Below are positions 34,217-43,031 of a DNA stretch of 64,000 nt, one piece after another. The position numbers were made by a program, and so were the translations under genes. This DNA comes from Bacillus shivajii (GTDB lineage: Bacteria; Bacillota; Bacilli; Bacillales; Salisediminibacteriaceae). Position 1 is the first letter of the stretch, and the number at the start of each line of letters is the position of its first letter. Location: NCBI RefSeq assembly GCF_020519665.1, contig NZ_CP084703.1, forward strand, positions 744,001 through 808,000, read 5' to 3'. Below the pieces are notes generated by a model. It made no database searches. It saw nothing but the letters and a program-made list of their open reading frames with translations, and was not told the origin of the DNA.

Positions 34217-35782
34217 TTACGTCGGATTCAAGTCTTCTTCATCTGGGCCTTTTACTTTGCTTCGTGCTAACTTCTTCTCTTTTTCAGGTCCACGATCAGG
34301 TCTAGGCTTTGGTTTTATTTCTCCTTTAAATGCTTTTAGCATTGAGAATGTTGTAACGAATAGGATTAGGGTCAGCGGGAACGCACTGACAATAATCGCT
34401 GTTTGCATGGCTTCAAGTCCTCCTGAAGCCATCAAGACGACGGCTGAAGCTGCTAAGATTAAGCCCCAAATGTACTTTACAACGTTTGGCGGTTCAGTAC
34501 TGCCGTTTGTTGTTTGCATTCCAAGAACAAAGGTTGCGGAATCAGCAGAGGTAATAAAGAACGTGCTGATGAGAAAGATCGTGATAATTGACAGAAGACC
34601 GCTTAACGGCAACTGTTCATAAACAAAGAACAAGGCTGCTTCAAGTGCTTGTCCAGATACGTCCAGTCCCATTGTATACTCGTAAAAAATACCTGTTCCC
34701 CCAAACACACAAAACCATAGTGTACAAACAAGTGTCGGGGCAAGTAAAACGGCGATTACAAATTCCCGTACGGTTCTCCCTTTTGAAACGCGGGCGATAA
34801 ACGTTCCAACAAATGGTGACCATGCAATCCACCAAGCCCAATAGAAGATTGTCCAACCTTGAAGCCAAGCGGCACTACCTTCATCAAAGGGGGATAAGCG
34901 CAGCCCCATAGCTGGAAGGTTTTGTACATAACTTCCTAAAGTTGTGACAAATAAGTCTAATAAAAAGATAGTGGGACCAAGGATGATCACAGCTAAAAAT
35001 AAAATGACCGCTAATGCCATATTCGTATTACTTAAATATTTAATCCCTTTTTTGATCCCTGTGCCAGCACTAATTAAAAACAATACTGTAACAGCAGCAA
35101 TGATTATAAATTGAATCGTAAAGTTATTGGGAATGCCAGTTAAATAGCTTAAACCACCATTGATTTGTGCTGCACCTAAACCAAGCGATGCGCATACACC
35201 AAAAATGGTTGCAAAAACGGCGACAATATCGATAATCGTTCCGGTTTTCCCTTTTACTTTGTCCCCAAGTAAAGGTATAAGCGTTGCACTCATTAAACCA
35301 GGATATCCTTTTCGGAATTTAAAATAAGCAAGAGCGAGCGCAATGATCGCATAAATGGCCCAAGCATGAAATCCCCAATGAAGGTATGTATACCGTAAGC
35401 TCATAATTGCTGCTTCACCGGTATCACCTTCAATGAATGGTGGATGGGCAAAGTGGGCAATAGGTTCGGAAACTCCAAAGAATAATAAGCCGATCCCCAT
35501 TCCGGCACTAAACAGCATTGCGAACCAAGTTGGGCGGCTGAATTCAGGTTTATCATCGTCTTTACCAAGCTTAATTTTCCCGTACTTGCTAAAGATAAGG
35601 TATAGGGCAGCTACGAGAAAGAAAGTAGCAGCGATTTGATAAAACCAGCCGAAATTTTGCAGGAAAAATCCTAGTGTAACATCCATGACGCTTCCTAAAT
35701 GTTCGGGTGAAATGACACCCCAAAGAACAAAAACTAGCGACAGGACAATGGCTATCCAAAAAACAGTCGATACTTTATTCAT
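34217..35782 (-). CDS. BCCT-family glycine betaine transporter (OpuD-like)
   Basis: 521 aa; GGAGG upstream of the ATG. Twelve membrane segments. Betaine-binding signature: GMGIGLLFFGVSEPIAHF and FYWAWWIAWSPFVGTFIARV, the aromatic box and sodium-site region of BCCT carriers. It imports glycine betaine with Na+ for osmoprotection. The C-terminal tail is long, charged and Lys/Glu-rich, as in osmosensing members such as BetP. Monocistronic. Confidence 0.9.
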   Translation of the reverse strand: MNKVSTVFWIAIVLSLVFVLWGVISPEHLGSVMDVTLGFFLQNFGWFYQIAATFFLVAALYLIFSKYGKIKLGKDDDKPEFSRPTWFAMLFSAGMGIGLLFFGVSEPIAHFAHPPFIEGDTGEAAIMSLRYTYLHWGFHAWAIYAIIALALAYFKFRKGYPGLMSATLIPLLGDKVKGKTGTIIDIVAVFATIFGVCASLGLGAAQINGGLSYLTGIPNNFTIQFIIIAAVTVLFLISAGTGIKKGIKYLSNTNMALAVILFLAVIILGPTIFLLDLFVTTLGSYVQNLPAMGLRLSPFDEGSAAWLQGWTIFYWAWWIAWSPFVGTFIARVSKGRTVREFVIAVLLAPTLVCTLWFCVFGGTGIFYEYTMGLDVSGQALEAALFFVYEQLPLSGLLSIITIFLISTFFITSADSATFVLGMQTTNGSTEPPNVVKYIWGLILAASAVVLMASGGLEAMQTAIIVSAFPLTLILFVTTFSMLKAFKGEIKPKPRPDRGPEKEKKLARSKVKGPDEEDLNPT

Positions 35783-36111
35783 GAGATAAAGCCTCCTTTA
35801 TCTCTATTCTTTGAATTTCATTTGTTTTTATGTAAGGCACTGTTAAATCTTATTGTTGTTTTTCCGAATTTGTTGGTAAATCACAGACGATCCCACTTAT
35901 GCCTATAAGTGTAAAGAAGTCACCATGAATAACGAACTTTAACAGAGGTTAATGTAGAAGTGTTAAAATAGTGTGTGAAGATCTTATTATTGCAACAATG
36001 TATAAAAAGGAAAAGGGATTCGCTCTTAATTAGGGGGGGGAAAGATCCTCTCAATGCAACATTAATCATTCCTATATTACCTAACTAAAACTGCCTTGAA
36101 GGAGCCTAGTG
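35783..36111. other. Intergenic region, divergent promoters presumed
   Basis: 329 bp between the divergent BCCT gene and a 93-aa gene. Holds AT-rich blocks and a run of eight G near 36033-36041. I could not assign a convincing promoter, and no small gene was found. Confidence 0.35.
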
Positions 36112-36393
36112 ATGAGTCATTTAAATGAATTTGTGAACCAAGCGATAAAGAAATACGATTTTAGTAAAGATCATGTTGAAACAAATAGAGCGTTAGTGAG
36201 AGAAGCAATTGAATTTTATCAATTAAAGTCATATGAAGAAGTTGAAATAACTAAAGAAGGCACAAACAGAATATTACATTTGCACTCGATTATGGATGAA
36301 AACCTCTTGTCTAAAATAATCGAACTTGCAATAAAAAGTAATCCCCCAAGTGTGGAAGCGGTGTACAATGGACGAGTCATTAGGTATTATTAG
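36112..36393 (+). CDS. Small soluble protein, unknown function
   Basis: 93 aa from ATG 36112 with AAGGAG 7 nt upstream. Mixed alpha/beta, charged, without membrane segments. No motif or family recognised. It sits alone between the BCCT and EamA genes, which both point left. Confidence 0.6.
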   Translation: MSHLNEFVNQAIKKYDFSKDHVETNRALVREAIEFYQLKSYEEVEITKEGTNRILHLHSIMDENLLSKIIELAIKSNPPSVEAVYNGRVIRYY

Positions 36394-36505
36394 TAAAAAA
36401 AATGAGGGGGTGTCTCCATAGATGTAATATAGGGTTCACCGGGGGACAACTCTCTTTTTACACGTTAAAAACTAAAATTTTTTTTGCTGAGCGCAGCTAC
36501 GGCTC

Positions 36506-37447
36506 TCATTTTGCGAAAAGGCTCGGCAGGTGCTGAGTTTTCTTTATAGCCACTTTCTGCTCTTGTTTAATGGAGTGATAACTTAAAGAAGTCACAGTAA
36601 GTAAGATCATGAACATACCGATTAGCTGCATAGATGTTAAAAATTGTGCTAGTACGATGATGCCAAAAATCGATGCGGTAATAGGCTCGATCATTGCAAT
36701 AATAGACGCAATTCCAGGTGAAACTTTTTTCAACCCATGGACATAAAGGAACACAGATAAACCTGCTCCTAAAAAACCTAGAAGGATAAACCACACTAAG
36801 TCTTGATAAACAGTAATGACCATGCCAAATTGCCACTTATTTGCCAAAAGGAATAGGGTAAAAAACTCTACTAATGCAGAAACGTTTAAAATTGTCATCG
36901 TATTTCCATGGCCTGAACTATATTTATAAGCAAAAATAAAAACAGCATAAGATAAACCAGATAATAGGCCACTAATAATACCGATTACATTCATATTAGG
37001 CAAATGAATATTGTAAACCCCTGTTAATAAGATAATTCCAATCATGACGATAAATGTAGAGGCTAATTTAAAAGTAGTCATGGTCTCCGTTTTAAAGATA
37101 AATGCAATAAAAAGCACAAAAATAGGAGCAGTGTACATAAGTGTTGCTGCAATCGGTACGTTTGTGTAAGCGATACTGATGAAATAAAAACCAATATTTC
37201 CAGCCATACCAATTCCGGCCACAGATGACCAAATAACGAGTGGTTTATTAAGTGTTAACGGAGTATGTTTTCTGCATAAAAACCAAATAATTAAGAAGAG
37301 TAAGCCGATCAACGCACGAAATGCAGCAATGACGATAGGGTCCCAACCTTTATTTAATAAAAGACCTGCAACACCACCACCTATCCCCCATAAAAATGCA
37401 GCGAGGATCACAAAAAGTATACCCTGAAAAAATTCGCTTTTTTTCAC
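36506..37447 (-). CDS. EamA/DMT-family exporter
   Basis: 313 aa; GTG at 37447 lies 9 nt after GGAG, and the GTG at 37453 is too close. Ten membrane helices in two repeats of five, with the EamA pattern LWGIGGGVAGLLLNKG and a C-terminal PITASIFGIIVLAQFLT. Members export amino acids or other metabolites; substrate unknown. Single-gene unit. Confidence 0.83.
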   Translation of the reverse strand: MKKSEFFQGILFVILAAFLWGIGGGVAGLLLNKGWDPIVIAAFRALIGLLFLIIWFLCRKHTPLTLNKPLVIWSSVAGIGMAGNIGFYFISIAYTNVPIAATLMYTAPIFVLFIAFIFKTETMTTFKLASTFIVMIGIILLTGVYNIHLPNMNVIGIISGLLSGLSYAVFIFAYKYSSGHGNTMTILNVSALVEFFTLFLLANKWQFGMVITVYQDLVWFILLGFLGAGLSVFLYVHGLKKVSPGIASIIAMIEPITASIFGIIVLAQFLTSMQLIGMFMILLTVTSLSYHSIKQEQKVAIKKTQHLPSLFAK

Positions 37448-37674
37448 AAGCACCCTCTCCTTAAGAAGCCGTATTTAAGCATTATATTAATCTTAAGAAA
37501 CTGAAAGTACGGAGTGTTGACATAAAGTGAAATTATATTATAATAACGACTTCCCGCTTAAGAAAAAATAAAACGGTTAACACCACACCGGTAGTTCACT
37601 ATTTATAAAAACAAAACGATTTGTTAAGCTAAAAAAGATATAGGCAAATTGATTTTAGATGGAGGATTCATACA

Positions 37675-38451
37675 ATGACAAACAAACACATCATCTTTTT
37701 TGATATAGATGGTACGCTTTTAGACGAGGATAAAAACTTGCCTGAAAGTGCTAAAGAAGCAATTTTTTCATTAAAAGAACAAGGACATGAAGTAGCGATT
37801 GCAACGGGACGTGCACCGTTTCTGTTTGAAGATCTTCGTGAGGAACTGAGCATTGATACATACGTCAGTTACAACGGTCAGTATGTCGTATTAAATGGAG
37901 AGGTCATTTATAAAAATCCATTAAATAAAGAGGCGCTTGAGTCATTAACAGAGGTAGCAGTGTCAAATGAACATCCAGTTGTTTTTATGGATCATGAAGA
38001 TATGAAGGCCAATGTTCCAGACCATGACTATATTAGTGAAAGTATTCGTAGTTTGAAGGTGAAACATTATCCAACACATGATCCAAAGTATATCGATAGA
38101 GAATTATACCAGGCATTACTATTCTGTAAGGAAGGCGAAGAAACAGGCTATGAAGAGCGATATAAAGAGTTCGACTTTATACGCTGGCACGAATTCTCTG
38201 TGGATATCCTTCCTGCGGGTGGATCGAAATCTGAAGGGATCGAAAAAATCGTTGAAAAGCTTGGTATTGCAAAAGAAAATCAAGCAGCGTTTGGAGACTC
38301 TTTAAATGACCTTGAAATGTTAACGGATATTGAAAAGAGTGTTGCGATGGGGAATGGTCATGAAAGAGCGAAAGAAGCAGCGAAGTATGAAACGAAGCCA
38401 GTGAGTGAAGATGGTATTATGCATGGGTTAAAAATGATTGGATTACTCTAA
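37675..38451 (+). CDS. Cof-type HAD phosphatase
   Basis: 258 aa; GGAGG upstream. HAD motif I FFDIDGTLL with Asp10 and Asp12, motif II in IATGR, motif III Lys in SKSEG and motif IV GDSLNDLEML, separated by a C2B-type cap, as in Cof/YidA-like sugar- or cofactor-phosphate phosphatases of B. subtilis. Substrate unknown. Monocistronic with terminator. Confidence 0.87.
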   Translation: MTNKHIIFFDIDGTLLDEDKNLPESAKEAIFSLKEQGHEVAIATGRAPFLFEDLREELSIDTYVSYNGQYVVLNGEVIYKNPLNKEALESLTEVAVSNEHPVVFMDHEDMKANVPDHDYISESIRSLKVKHYPTHDPKYIDRELYQALLFCKEGEETGYEERYKEFDFIRWHEFSVDILPAGGSKSEGIEKIVEKLGIAKENQAAFGDSLNDLEMLTDIEKSVAMGNGHERAKEAAKYETKPVSEDGIMHGLKMIGLL

Positions 38452-38461
38452 TTAAGGTGCT

Positions 38462-38508
38462 TGTCGTTAGTTGTGGAAAGCTTCCACACTTATGACAGGC
38501 TCTTTTTA
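38462..38508 (+). terminator. Terminator after the HAD gene
   Basis: Stem of TTGTCGTTAG and AGTTGTGGAA with their complements, followed by TTTTT. Confidence 0.75.
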
Positions 38509-38598
38509 ATGGAAATTAATTGAAAATTTTGGTAAAATAAAATTTGTATTTTCTGTAGCAATATATTCAATCATTTCGAGCGGGAGGGGCATAACTTG

Positions 38599-38754
38599 GT
38601 GAAAATGAATAATTATTTATTAATCCCTGGGGGATTACTACTTGGTTTAGGGATCGGGTTAGCACTTGGTCACCCTGGACCTGGATTGTTTATTGGGTTA
38701 GGTTCTGCGTTCGTTGTAGCAGCCATCGTGCAAATGTTTGCTAGTAAAAAGTAG
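38599..38754 (+). CDS. Small glycine-rich two-helix membrane protein
   Basis: 51 aa: GTG at 38599, 9 nt after GGGAGGGG (TTG at 38596 is an alternative). It holds two hydrophobic helices (about residues 5-22 and 30-47) with glycine-zipper spacing, GGLLLGLGIGLALG, separated by HPGPG. A terminator follows at once. No family recognised; the strong ribosome site and terminator argue that it is real. Confidence 0.65.
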   Translation: MKMNNYLLIPGGLLLGLGIGLALGHPGPGLFIGLGSAFVVAAIVQMFASKK

Positions 38755-38772
38755 AGTCAAATAACTTGATGA

Positions 38773-38805
38773 GTTCACTTACAAATGTGTAGGTGAACTT
38801 TTTTA
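38773..38805 (+). terminator. Terminator after the small membrane protein gene
   Basis: GTTCACTTACA and TGTAGGTGAAC arms followed by T6. Confidence 0.8.
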
Positions 38806-38829
38806 TACTACGAGAATCAATAAAATTAT

Positions 38830-39057
38830 AGTCGATGACAGCCCCTGCGATTACTCGTCGCAACTCTTAGTGTAATTATAGGAGTTGAGCTTGTGACAAC
38901 GAAGGCTTACTTCCACAGGGTGCGGTGACTTCAGCGTTGAACACAGAACGTGATTGACGATAGCCGAAGTTCCTCATAAGGATAAAGCATAAGCGCTTCA
39001 ATGTAAGCACACTTCGCTTACTAAGAATCTCTGTAACGATAAACTATGCTTTAATAC
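38830..39057 (+). repeat. Diverged mosaic repeat C with conserved hairpin
   Basis: Contains CCCCTGCGATTACTCGTCGC, then TTGTGACAACGAAGGCTTAC and the hairpin around GTAAGCACACTTCGCTTAC (38990-39033), the same order as in B1. It carries a ~75-bp insertion without match in B1. It abuts the T-run of the guaC terminator. Confidence 0.75.
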
Positions 39058-39082
39058 GAAAAAAGGGCGCAAAATAGCGCCC
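39058..39082 (-). terminator. guaC terminator
   Basis: GGGCGC-AAAATA-GCGCCC with a T-run on the minus strand. Confidence 0.85.
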
Positions 39083-39112
39083 GTATAAGTTTCTATAAAA
39101 CCTTGTTTTTCA

Positions 39113-40096
39113 TTAATATACTCTATCACCGTTGAAGATCGAACTTTTGACGACAACATAGTCTACGTGACGGATGGCGTCTAGCTTACTTCCACCTGCG
39201 TAAGAAATGGATGATTGGAGGTCCTGTTGCATTTCAATAAGTGTATCCATTAATGAACCTTTATGTTCCACGTACATTTTTTTCCCTTCAACGTTCTTTT
39301 TTTCACCTTTTTGGAACTCAGAAGCAGAGCCAAAATATTCTTTATAAAGCTTTCCATCCTTATCAACCGTCTCACCAGGTGACTCTTCGTGTCCAGCAAA
39401 CAGAGAACCAACCATCACCATCGTTGCACCGAAGCGAATTGATTTTGCGATGTCACCGTGTGTGCGGATCCCGCCATCAGCAATAATTGGTTTACTAGCA
39501 GCTTTTGCACACCAGCGAAGGGCAGCTAACTGCCAACCACCAGTACCGAATCCGGTTTTAATTTTCGTAATACATACTTTCCCTGGGCCAATTCCAACTT
39601 TTGTAGCATCAGCACCCGCGTTTTCTAACTCTCTGACTGCTTCAGGTGTCCCAACGTTACCGGCAATGACGAAGCTTTCAGGAAGGTATTTTTTAATATG
39701 TTGCACCATTTTTATGACTGCATTAGAGTGACCGTGCGCAATGTCAATTGTTATGAATTCTGGTGTAAGGTGTTCTTCTTTCAACTGACGAACGAACTCA
39801 TACTCCTCATCCTTTACCCCAACACTTATGGAAGCATATAATCCGCGTGCCTTCATTTCTTTTATAAAAGAAATACGCGTTTCTGGTTCGAATCGATGCA
39901 TAACATAGAAATAACCATTTTCGGCTAAAAATAAAGCAATCTTCTCATCTATAATCGTCTGCATATTTGCTGGGACGACTGGTAGCTTAAATGTATGCCC
40001 ACCTAAAGTTACTGTAGTATCACACTCTGATCGACTGTTTACAACACACTTTGCGGGAATTAACTGAATATCTTCGTAATCAAACACATTTTCCAT
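39113..40096 (-). CDS. guaC: GMP reductase
   Basis: 327 aa from ATG 40096 with GGGGTGGAAG upstream; 31 in-frame codons upstream overlap its promoter and are not coding. (beta/alpha)8 IMPDH/GMPR fold: [13 protein letters not shown] with catalytic Cys175, and [16 protein letters not shown] as phosphate-binding loop; no CBS domains, which separates it from GuaB. It reduces GMP to IMP with NADPH, returning guanine to the adenine branch. Monocistronic; a sigma-A promoter and possible PurR boxes are upstream. Confidence 0.93.
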   Translation of the reverse strand: MENVFDYEDIQLIPAKCVVNSRSECDTTVTLGGHTFKLPVVPANMQTIIDEKIALFLAENGYFYVMHRFEPETRISFIKEMKARGLYASISVGVKDEEYEFVRQLKEEHLTPEFITIDIAHGHSNAVIKMVQHIKKYLPESFVIAGNVGTPEAVRELENAGADATKVGIGPGKVCITKIKTGFGTGGWQLAALRWCAKAASKPIIADGGIRTHGDIAKSIRFGATMVMVGSLFAGHEESPGETVDKDGKLYKEYFGSASEFQKGEKKNVEGKKMYVEHKGSLMDTLIEMQQDLQSSISYAGGSKLDAIRHVDYVVVKSSIFNGDRVY

Positions 40097-40110
40097 AACT
40101 TCCACCCCTA

Positions 40111-40155
40111 AAATACGAATGTTTATTTGTTTTTGTGAAATCAATGTTCGTACAT
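40111..40155. promoter_or_regulatory. Possible PurR box pair of guaC
   Basis: AAATACGAATGTT (40111-40123) and AATGTTCGTACAT (40143-40155) face each other like the inverted PurBoxes (AWWWCCGAACWWT) of B. subtilis; the second matches 11 of 13 positions read on the minus strand. Spacing is 19 nt rather than the usual 16-17, which lowers confidence. It covers the expected start site. Confidence 0.4.
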
Positions 40156-40160
40156 AGAGT

Positions 40161-40189
40161 AATTTACACGATAATAAAGGTGATGTCAA
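40161..40189 (-). promoter_or_regulatory. Sigma-A promoter of guaC
   Basis: On the minus strand TTGACA (40189-40184), 17-bp spacer, TAAATT (40166-40161). Confidence 0.75.
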
Positions 40190-40231
40190 AGTATTTTCAT
40201 AATTTCATATAAAAAATGGACTTTTAGTATA

Positions 40232-40958
40232 TGGATCAATTTCATAACTCAAAATAAGGTGGGAAATTCAAAATGTGAGCGTGAACTTCACTTGAGACGG
40301 ACGCTTTCCCAAGGGCTTGTCTTCAGCTAACTTAGGCTTGACAACTCTTCGCCTAAGTGGATCTTCAGCTCGTTGCTCCTGCGCCACTACGCTTGCTCGT
40401 CGCAGGTAAAGAGTGCTCCTGCGGTTACTCGTCGCAGACTCCGTGCCTCTTCCTCTTCAAGCTCTTCTTGGAAGTGGATGCGTCGAGGCAGCTCGAAGAA
40501 TATTCGGTGAAGCAAATGCTCGTTGCTCCTGCGGTTACTCGTCGCAGACTCCGTGCCTCTTCCTCTTCAAGCTCTTCTTGGAAGTGGATGCGTCGAGGCA
40601 GCTCGAAGAATATTCGGTGAAGCAAATGCTCGTTGCTCCTGCGGTTACTCGTCGCAGCTCGAAGCAGTTCGAAGAAGTATTGCTCGTCGCTGATTCTCTG
40701 GGAGTCGCCGTCTTTAGTTACGTTCACTTATAAACAAAACTTGGCTTTTCGTTAAAGAGCTTCTTAGTAAGCGAAGTGTGCTTACTTAGAAGCTCTTATG
40801 CTTTAGTGCAAGTCTAAATGGCGAAAGCCTTAGTTGCAGTTATACTATCGACCATAAATTATTAAATTCTGATAGTACAAATAAAACGTACATTTAATGG
40901 GAAAAATTTAATAGCATTCGTTTCATTGCGCAAAAAACGGAATGATGAAATTGATTCA
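40232..40958 (-). mobile_element. MITE-like mosaic repeat A' with terminal inverted repeats
   Basis: Same element as 11586-12104 but in opposite orientation and 727 bp long. Ends are TGGATCAATTTCATAA and TGATGAAATTGATTCA, flanked by TATA on both sides. Internal differences from A: two 110-bp tandem units (40415-40634) in place of 57-bp units, and an extra module (about 40732-40885) equal to the distal part of repeats B1/B2, with the conserved hairpin at 40756-40796. No transposase. Lies between the guaC promoter and an alpha/beta-hydrolase gene. Confidence 0.75.
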
Positions 40959-41155
40959 TATAGATGGATGTAGTAAAGGTTCACTAGTAAAACATGGGGA
41001 GGTAATTAAATCGGTGAAGTTGCACGAGTAGGAGAGTCGCAAGTGAAGGAAGGAAGTCGCAAGTAATCCGAAAAAACTTGGTGAATTGAGAAAATCATGA
41101 ACAAATCATACTCACGAACAAACCTCCCAAAAGAACCGATCAACCTTCATAAATG

Positions 41156-42823
41156 CTATCCTTCCTGAAACTGATACATGAAACGTTCCATATAGTACAT
41201 AAACAATTGATTATAGTAACCAGAAAAGTACGAGTTACTTGCATGGCCTGCAAATGGCATTAAAATTAAGGCTGCATTTCCACTTCCGTTTTCATCATAC
41301 GTTTGATCGAACTTTTTTGAAATGCTCTCGTCAACAAGGCCATCGTGTGTTCCTTGGAATATTAATGCAGGAGGGCTATTTTCATCTACTAAGAGTGCAG
41401 GTTCTGACAATTCTTCTTCGCCTTCTATTCCGAGAAGTGGCGCTAATCCATTTGCGGGATAAATAGGAATAATACCCTTTACATGAACGTTCGGATTTAA
41501 GTCATTATATTTTCCAGTTGCTATTCCTAATCCGACAGCATTTGCTAATTGCCCGCCTGCAGAGCTCCCTGATATAAAGACAGAATCTAGATTAGCATCA
41601 AATGTATCGTGGTTTTCCACTAAAAAATCAGTAAAGATACCGATGTGGCGTACCATATCATCAATTGTAAATCCAGCAACCGTGTGCCCAGGTACACTGA
41701 GGAATTTAAAAAATTTCTCTTCATGACTAAGTCCGTGTTGTACATCGAAAACAACGTATCCTTGACTTGCAAAGTGCTTACTCACTTGAATGTTATTTAA
41801 AGATCCTTTATCTCCGGCTGTCCAACCGCCGCCATGGATACGTAATAACACAGAGTTGTTACCAGGTAAATCTGTACGGTTTTCAGGTGGCAAATACGCA
41901 TCGAAATGTAGTGAAATCCCCTTGTCTACACCAGCTTTTCCTTCATAAAAAAGAACATCTTCCATTACACGATATTCACCAGATGGTGTGCCGAAGAAAT
42001 ATTTTGGGAGAGAAAAGTGTATATTGGAAACGTTAATATGTTTATCTTCAGGAATGATGTTTTCTGTTTTTTGATCAAAAGCTTTTATATAGTGAGCTTC
42101 TACATCATCGATTGCAAATAATGTCGTTACAAGCGGTAAACTGAAAATAACGGTTAAGGCAATTCCAATAGTGGAAATAAATATTTTTAGAAATAATGAG
42201 GTCTTAGATGAAAACATGTTTAACATGAGCACGCTCGCCGCAAGAAAAATAAAACTTAAAAATAGTGAGTGCTGAGGTAAACCCATTTCAATGAAGTTAC
42301 CGCTTTTTCCTCTTAATAGTTGGTAGGATAAATACACCCCCAGTAATAAAAAAATGCTTAAAGCTATGAGGCATTCGACCTTCAATACCGTTTTCGTTGC
42401 GTTTTTCATTCGACTATTTCTCTTGTATTTACCATTCGTTTTGTCACGCAATTTTAGGATAGATACGACAGCACCTAATGCAAATAGAGAAAAAATCAAA
42501 GTGATGGACACAACACTTTGAGATGACATATTCGAAATATCGATCGATGCCCGTTTGTTCATAATTGGAATGGTAATCATGGCAACGATTGTAAAAAGTA
42601 AATAGAGATAGTCCATGCCTCTTATTCCACTTTTATATAGGGTTACGATGATATTGAAAAGTAGTGTAAATAGGAAACCCCCCCCGTAAATATTCCACAT
42701 TTTATGATAATCATTTATGACTAAGTAAGCGATCCCAAGTAAAATTGACAAAATATTAGAAGCGACTAATGCCATTATGAAAAAATGTGCTTTTCTTTTT
42801 TCATATGTTTGGGAACTGTTCAT
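41156..42823 (-). CDS. Membrane protein with C-terminal alpha/beta-hydrolase domain
   Basis: 555 aa; AAGGAG upstream. The N-terminal ~235 residues have about seven membrane segments; the rest is an alpha/beta hydrolase of the HSL/BD-FAE type: oxyanion motif HGGGW, nucleophile GSSAGG, Asp in GTHDGLVD and His in FAGHAS. The catalytic domain likely faces outside, after the last helix (inference). Esterase or deacetylase of a lipid or surface polymer is plausible; substrate unknown. Monocistronic. Confidence 0.8.
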   Translation of the reverse strand: MNSSQTYEKRKAHFFIMALVASNILSILLGIAYLVINDYHKMWNIYGGGFLFTLLFNIIVTLYKSGIRGMDYLYLLFTIVAMITIPIMNKRASIDISNMSSQSVVSITLIFSLFALGAVVSILKLRDKTNGKYKRNSRMKNATKTVLKVECLIALSIFLLLGVYLSYQLLRGKSGNFIEMGLPQHSLFLSFIFLAASVLMLNMFSSKTSLFLKIFISTIGIALTVIFSLPLVTTLFAIDDVEAHYIKAFDQKTENIIPEDKHINVSNIHFSLPKYFFGTPSGEYRVMEDVLFYEGKAGVDKGISLHFDAYLPPENRTDLPGNNSVLLRIHGGGWTAGDKGSLNNIQVSKHFASQGYVVFDVQHGLSHEEKFFKFLSVPGHTVAGFTIDDMVRHIGIFTDFLVENHDTFDANLDSVFISGSSAGGQLANAVGLGIATGKYNDLNPNVHVKGIIPIYPANGLAPLLGIEGEEELSEPALLVDENSPPALIFQGTHDGLVDESISKKFDQTYDENGSGNAALILMPFAGHASNSYFSGYYNQLFMYYMERFMYQFQEG

Positions 42824-43031
42824 GTTTGTTGCTCCTTCTAGAAAAATAAAATTTCTTTTGACTATTAATTTGTCACGTAAGTTGGATTCAATACGAGAAA
42901 TTCTTCTTTAGATGAATTTATCGAAAATTCTTTCGATTATATTTTAATAGCGCCTGTTCTCCTTTATAATAGAAATAACCTTCGGAATCCGAAATAATCC
43001 AGGTTCAAAATATGAGAAAGGAATGATATGA

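Noticed and set aside
40357-40733. Open frames through the 110-bp tandem units of A'
   Set aside because: Repeat-derived; the frame changes from unit to unit because 110 is not a multiple of three.
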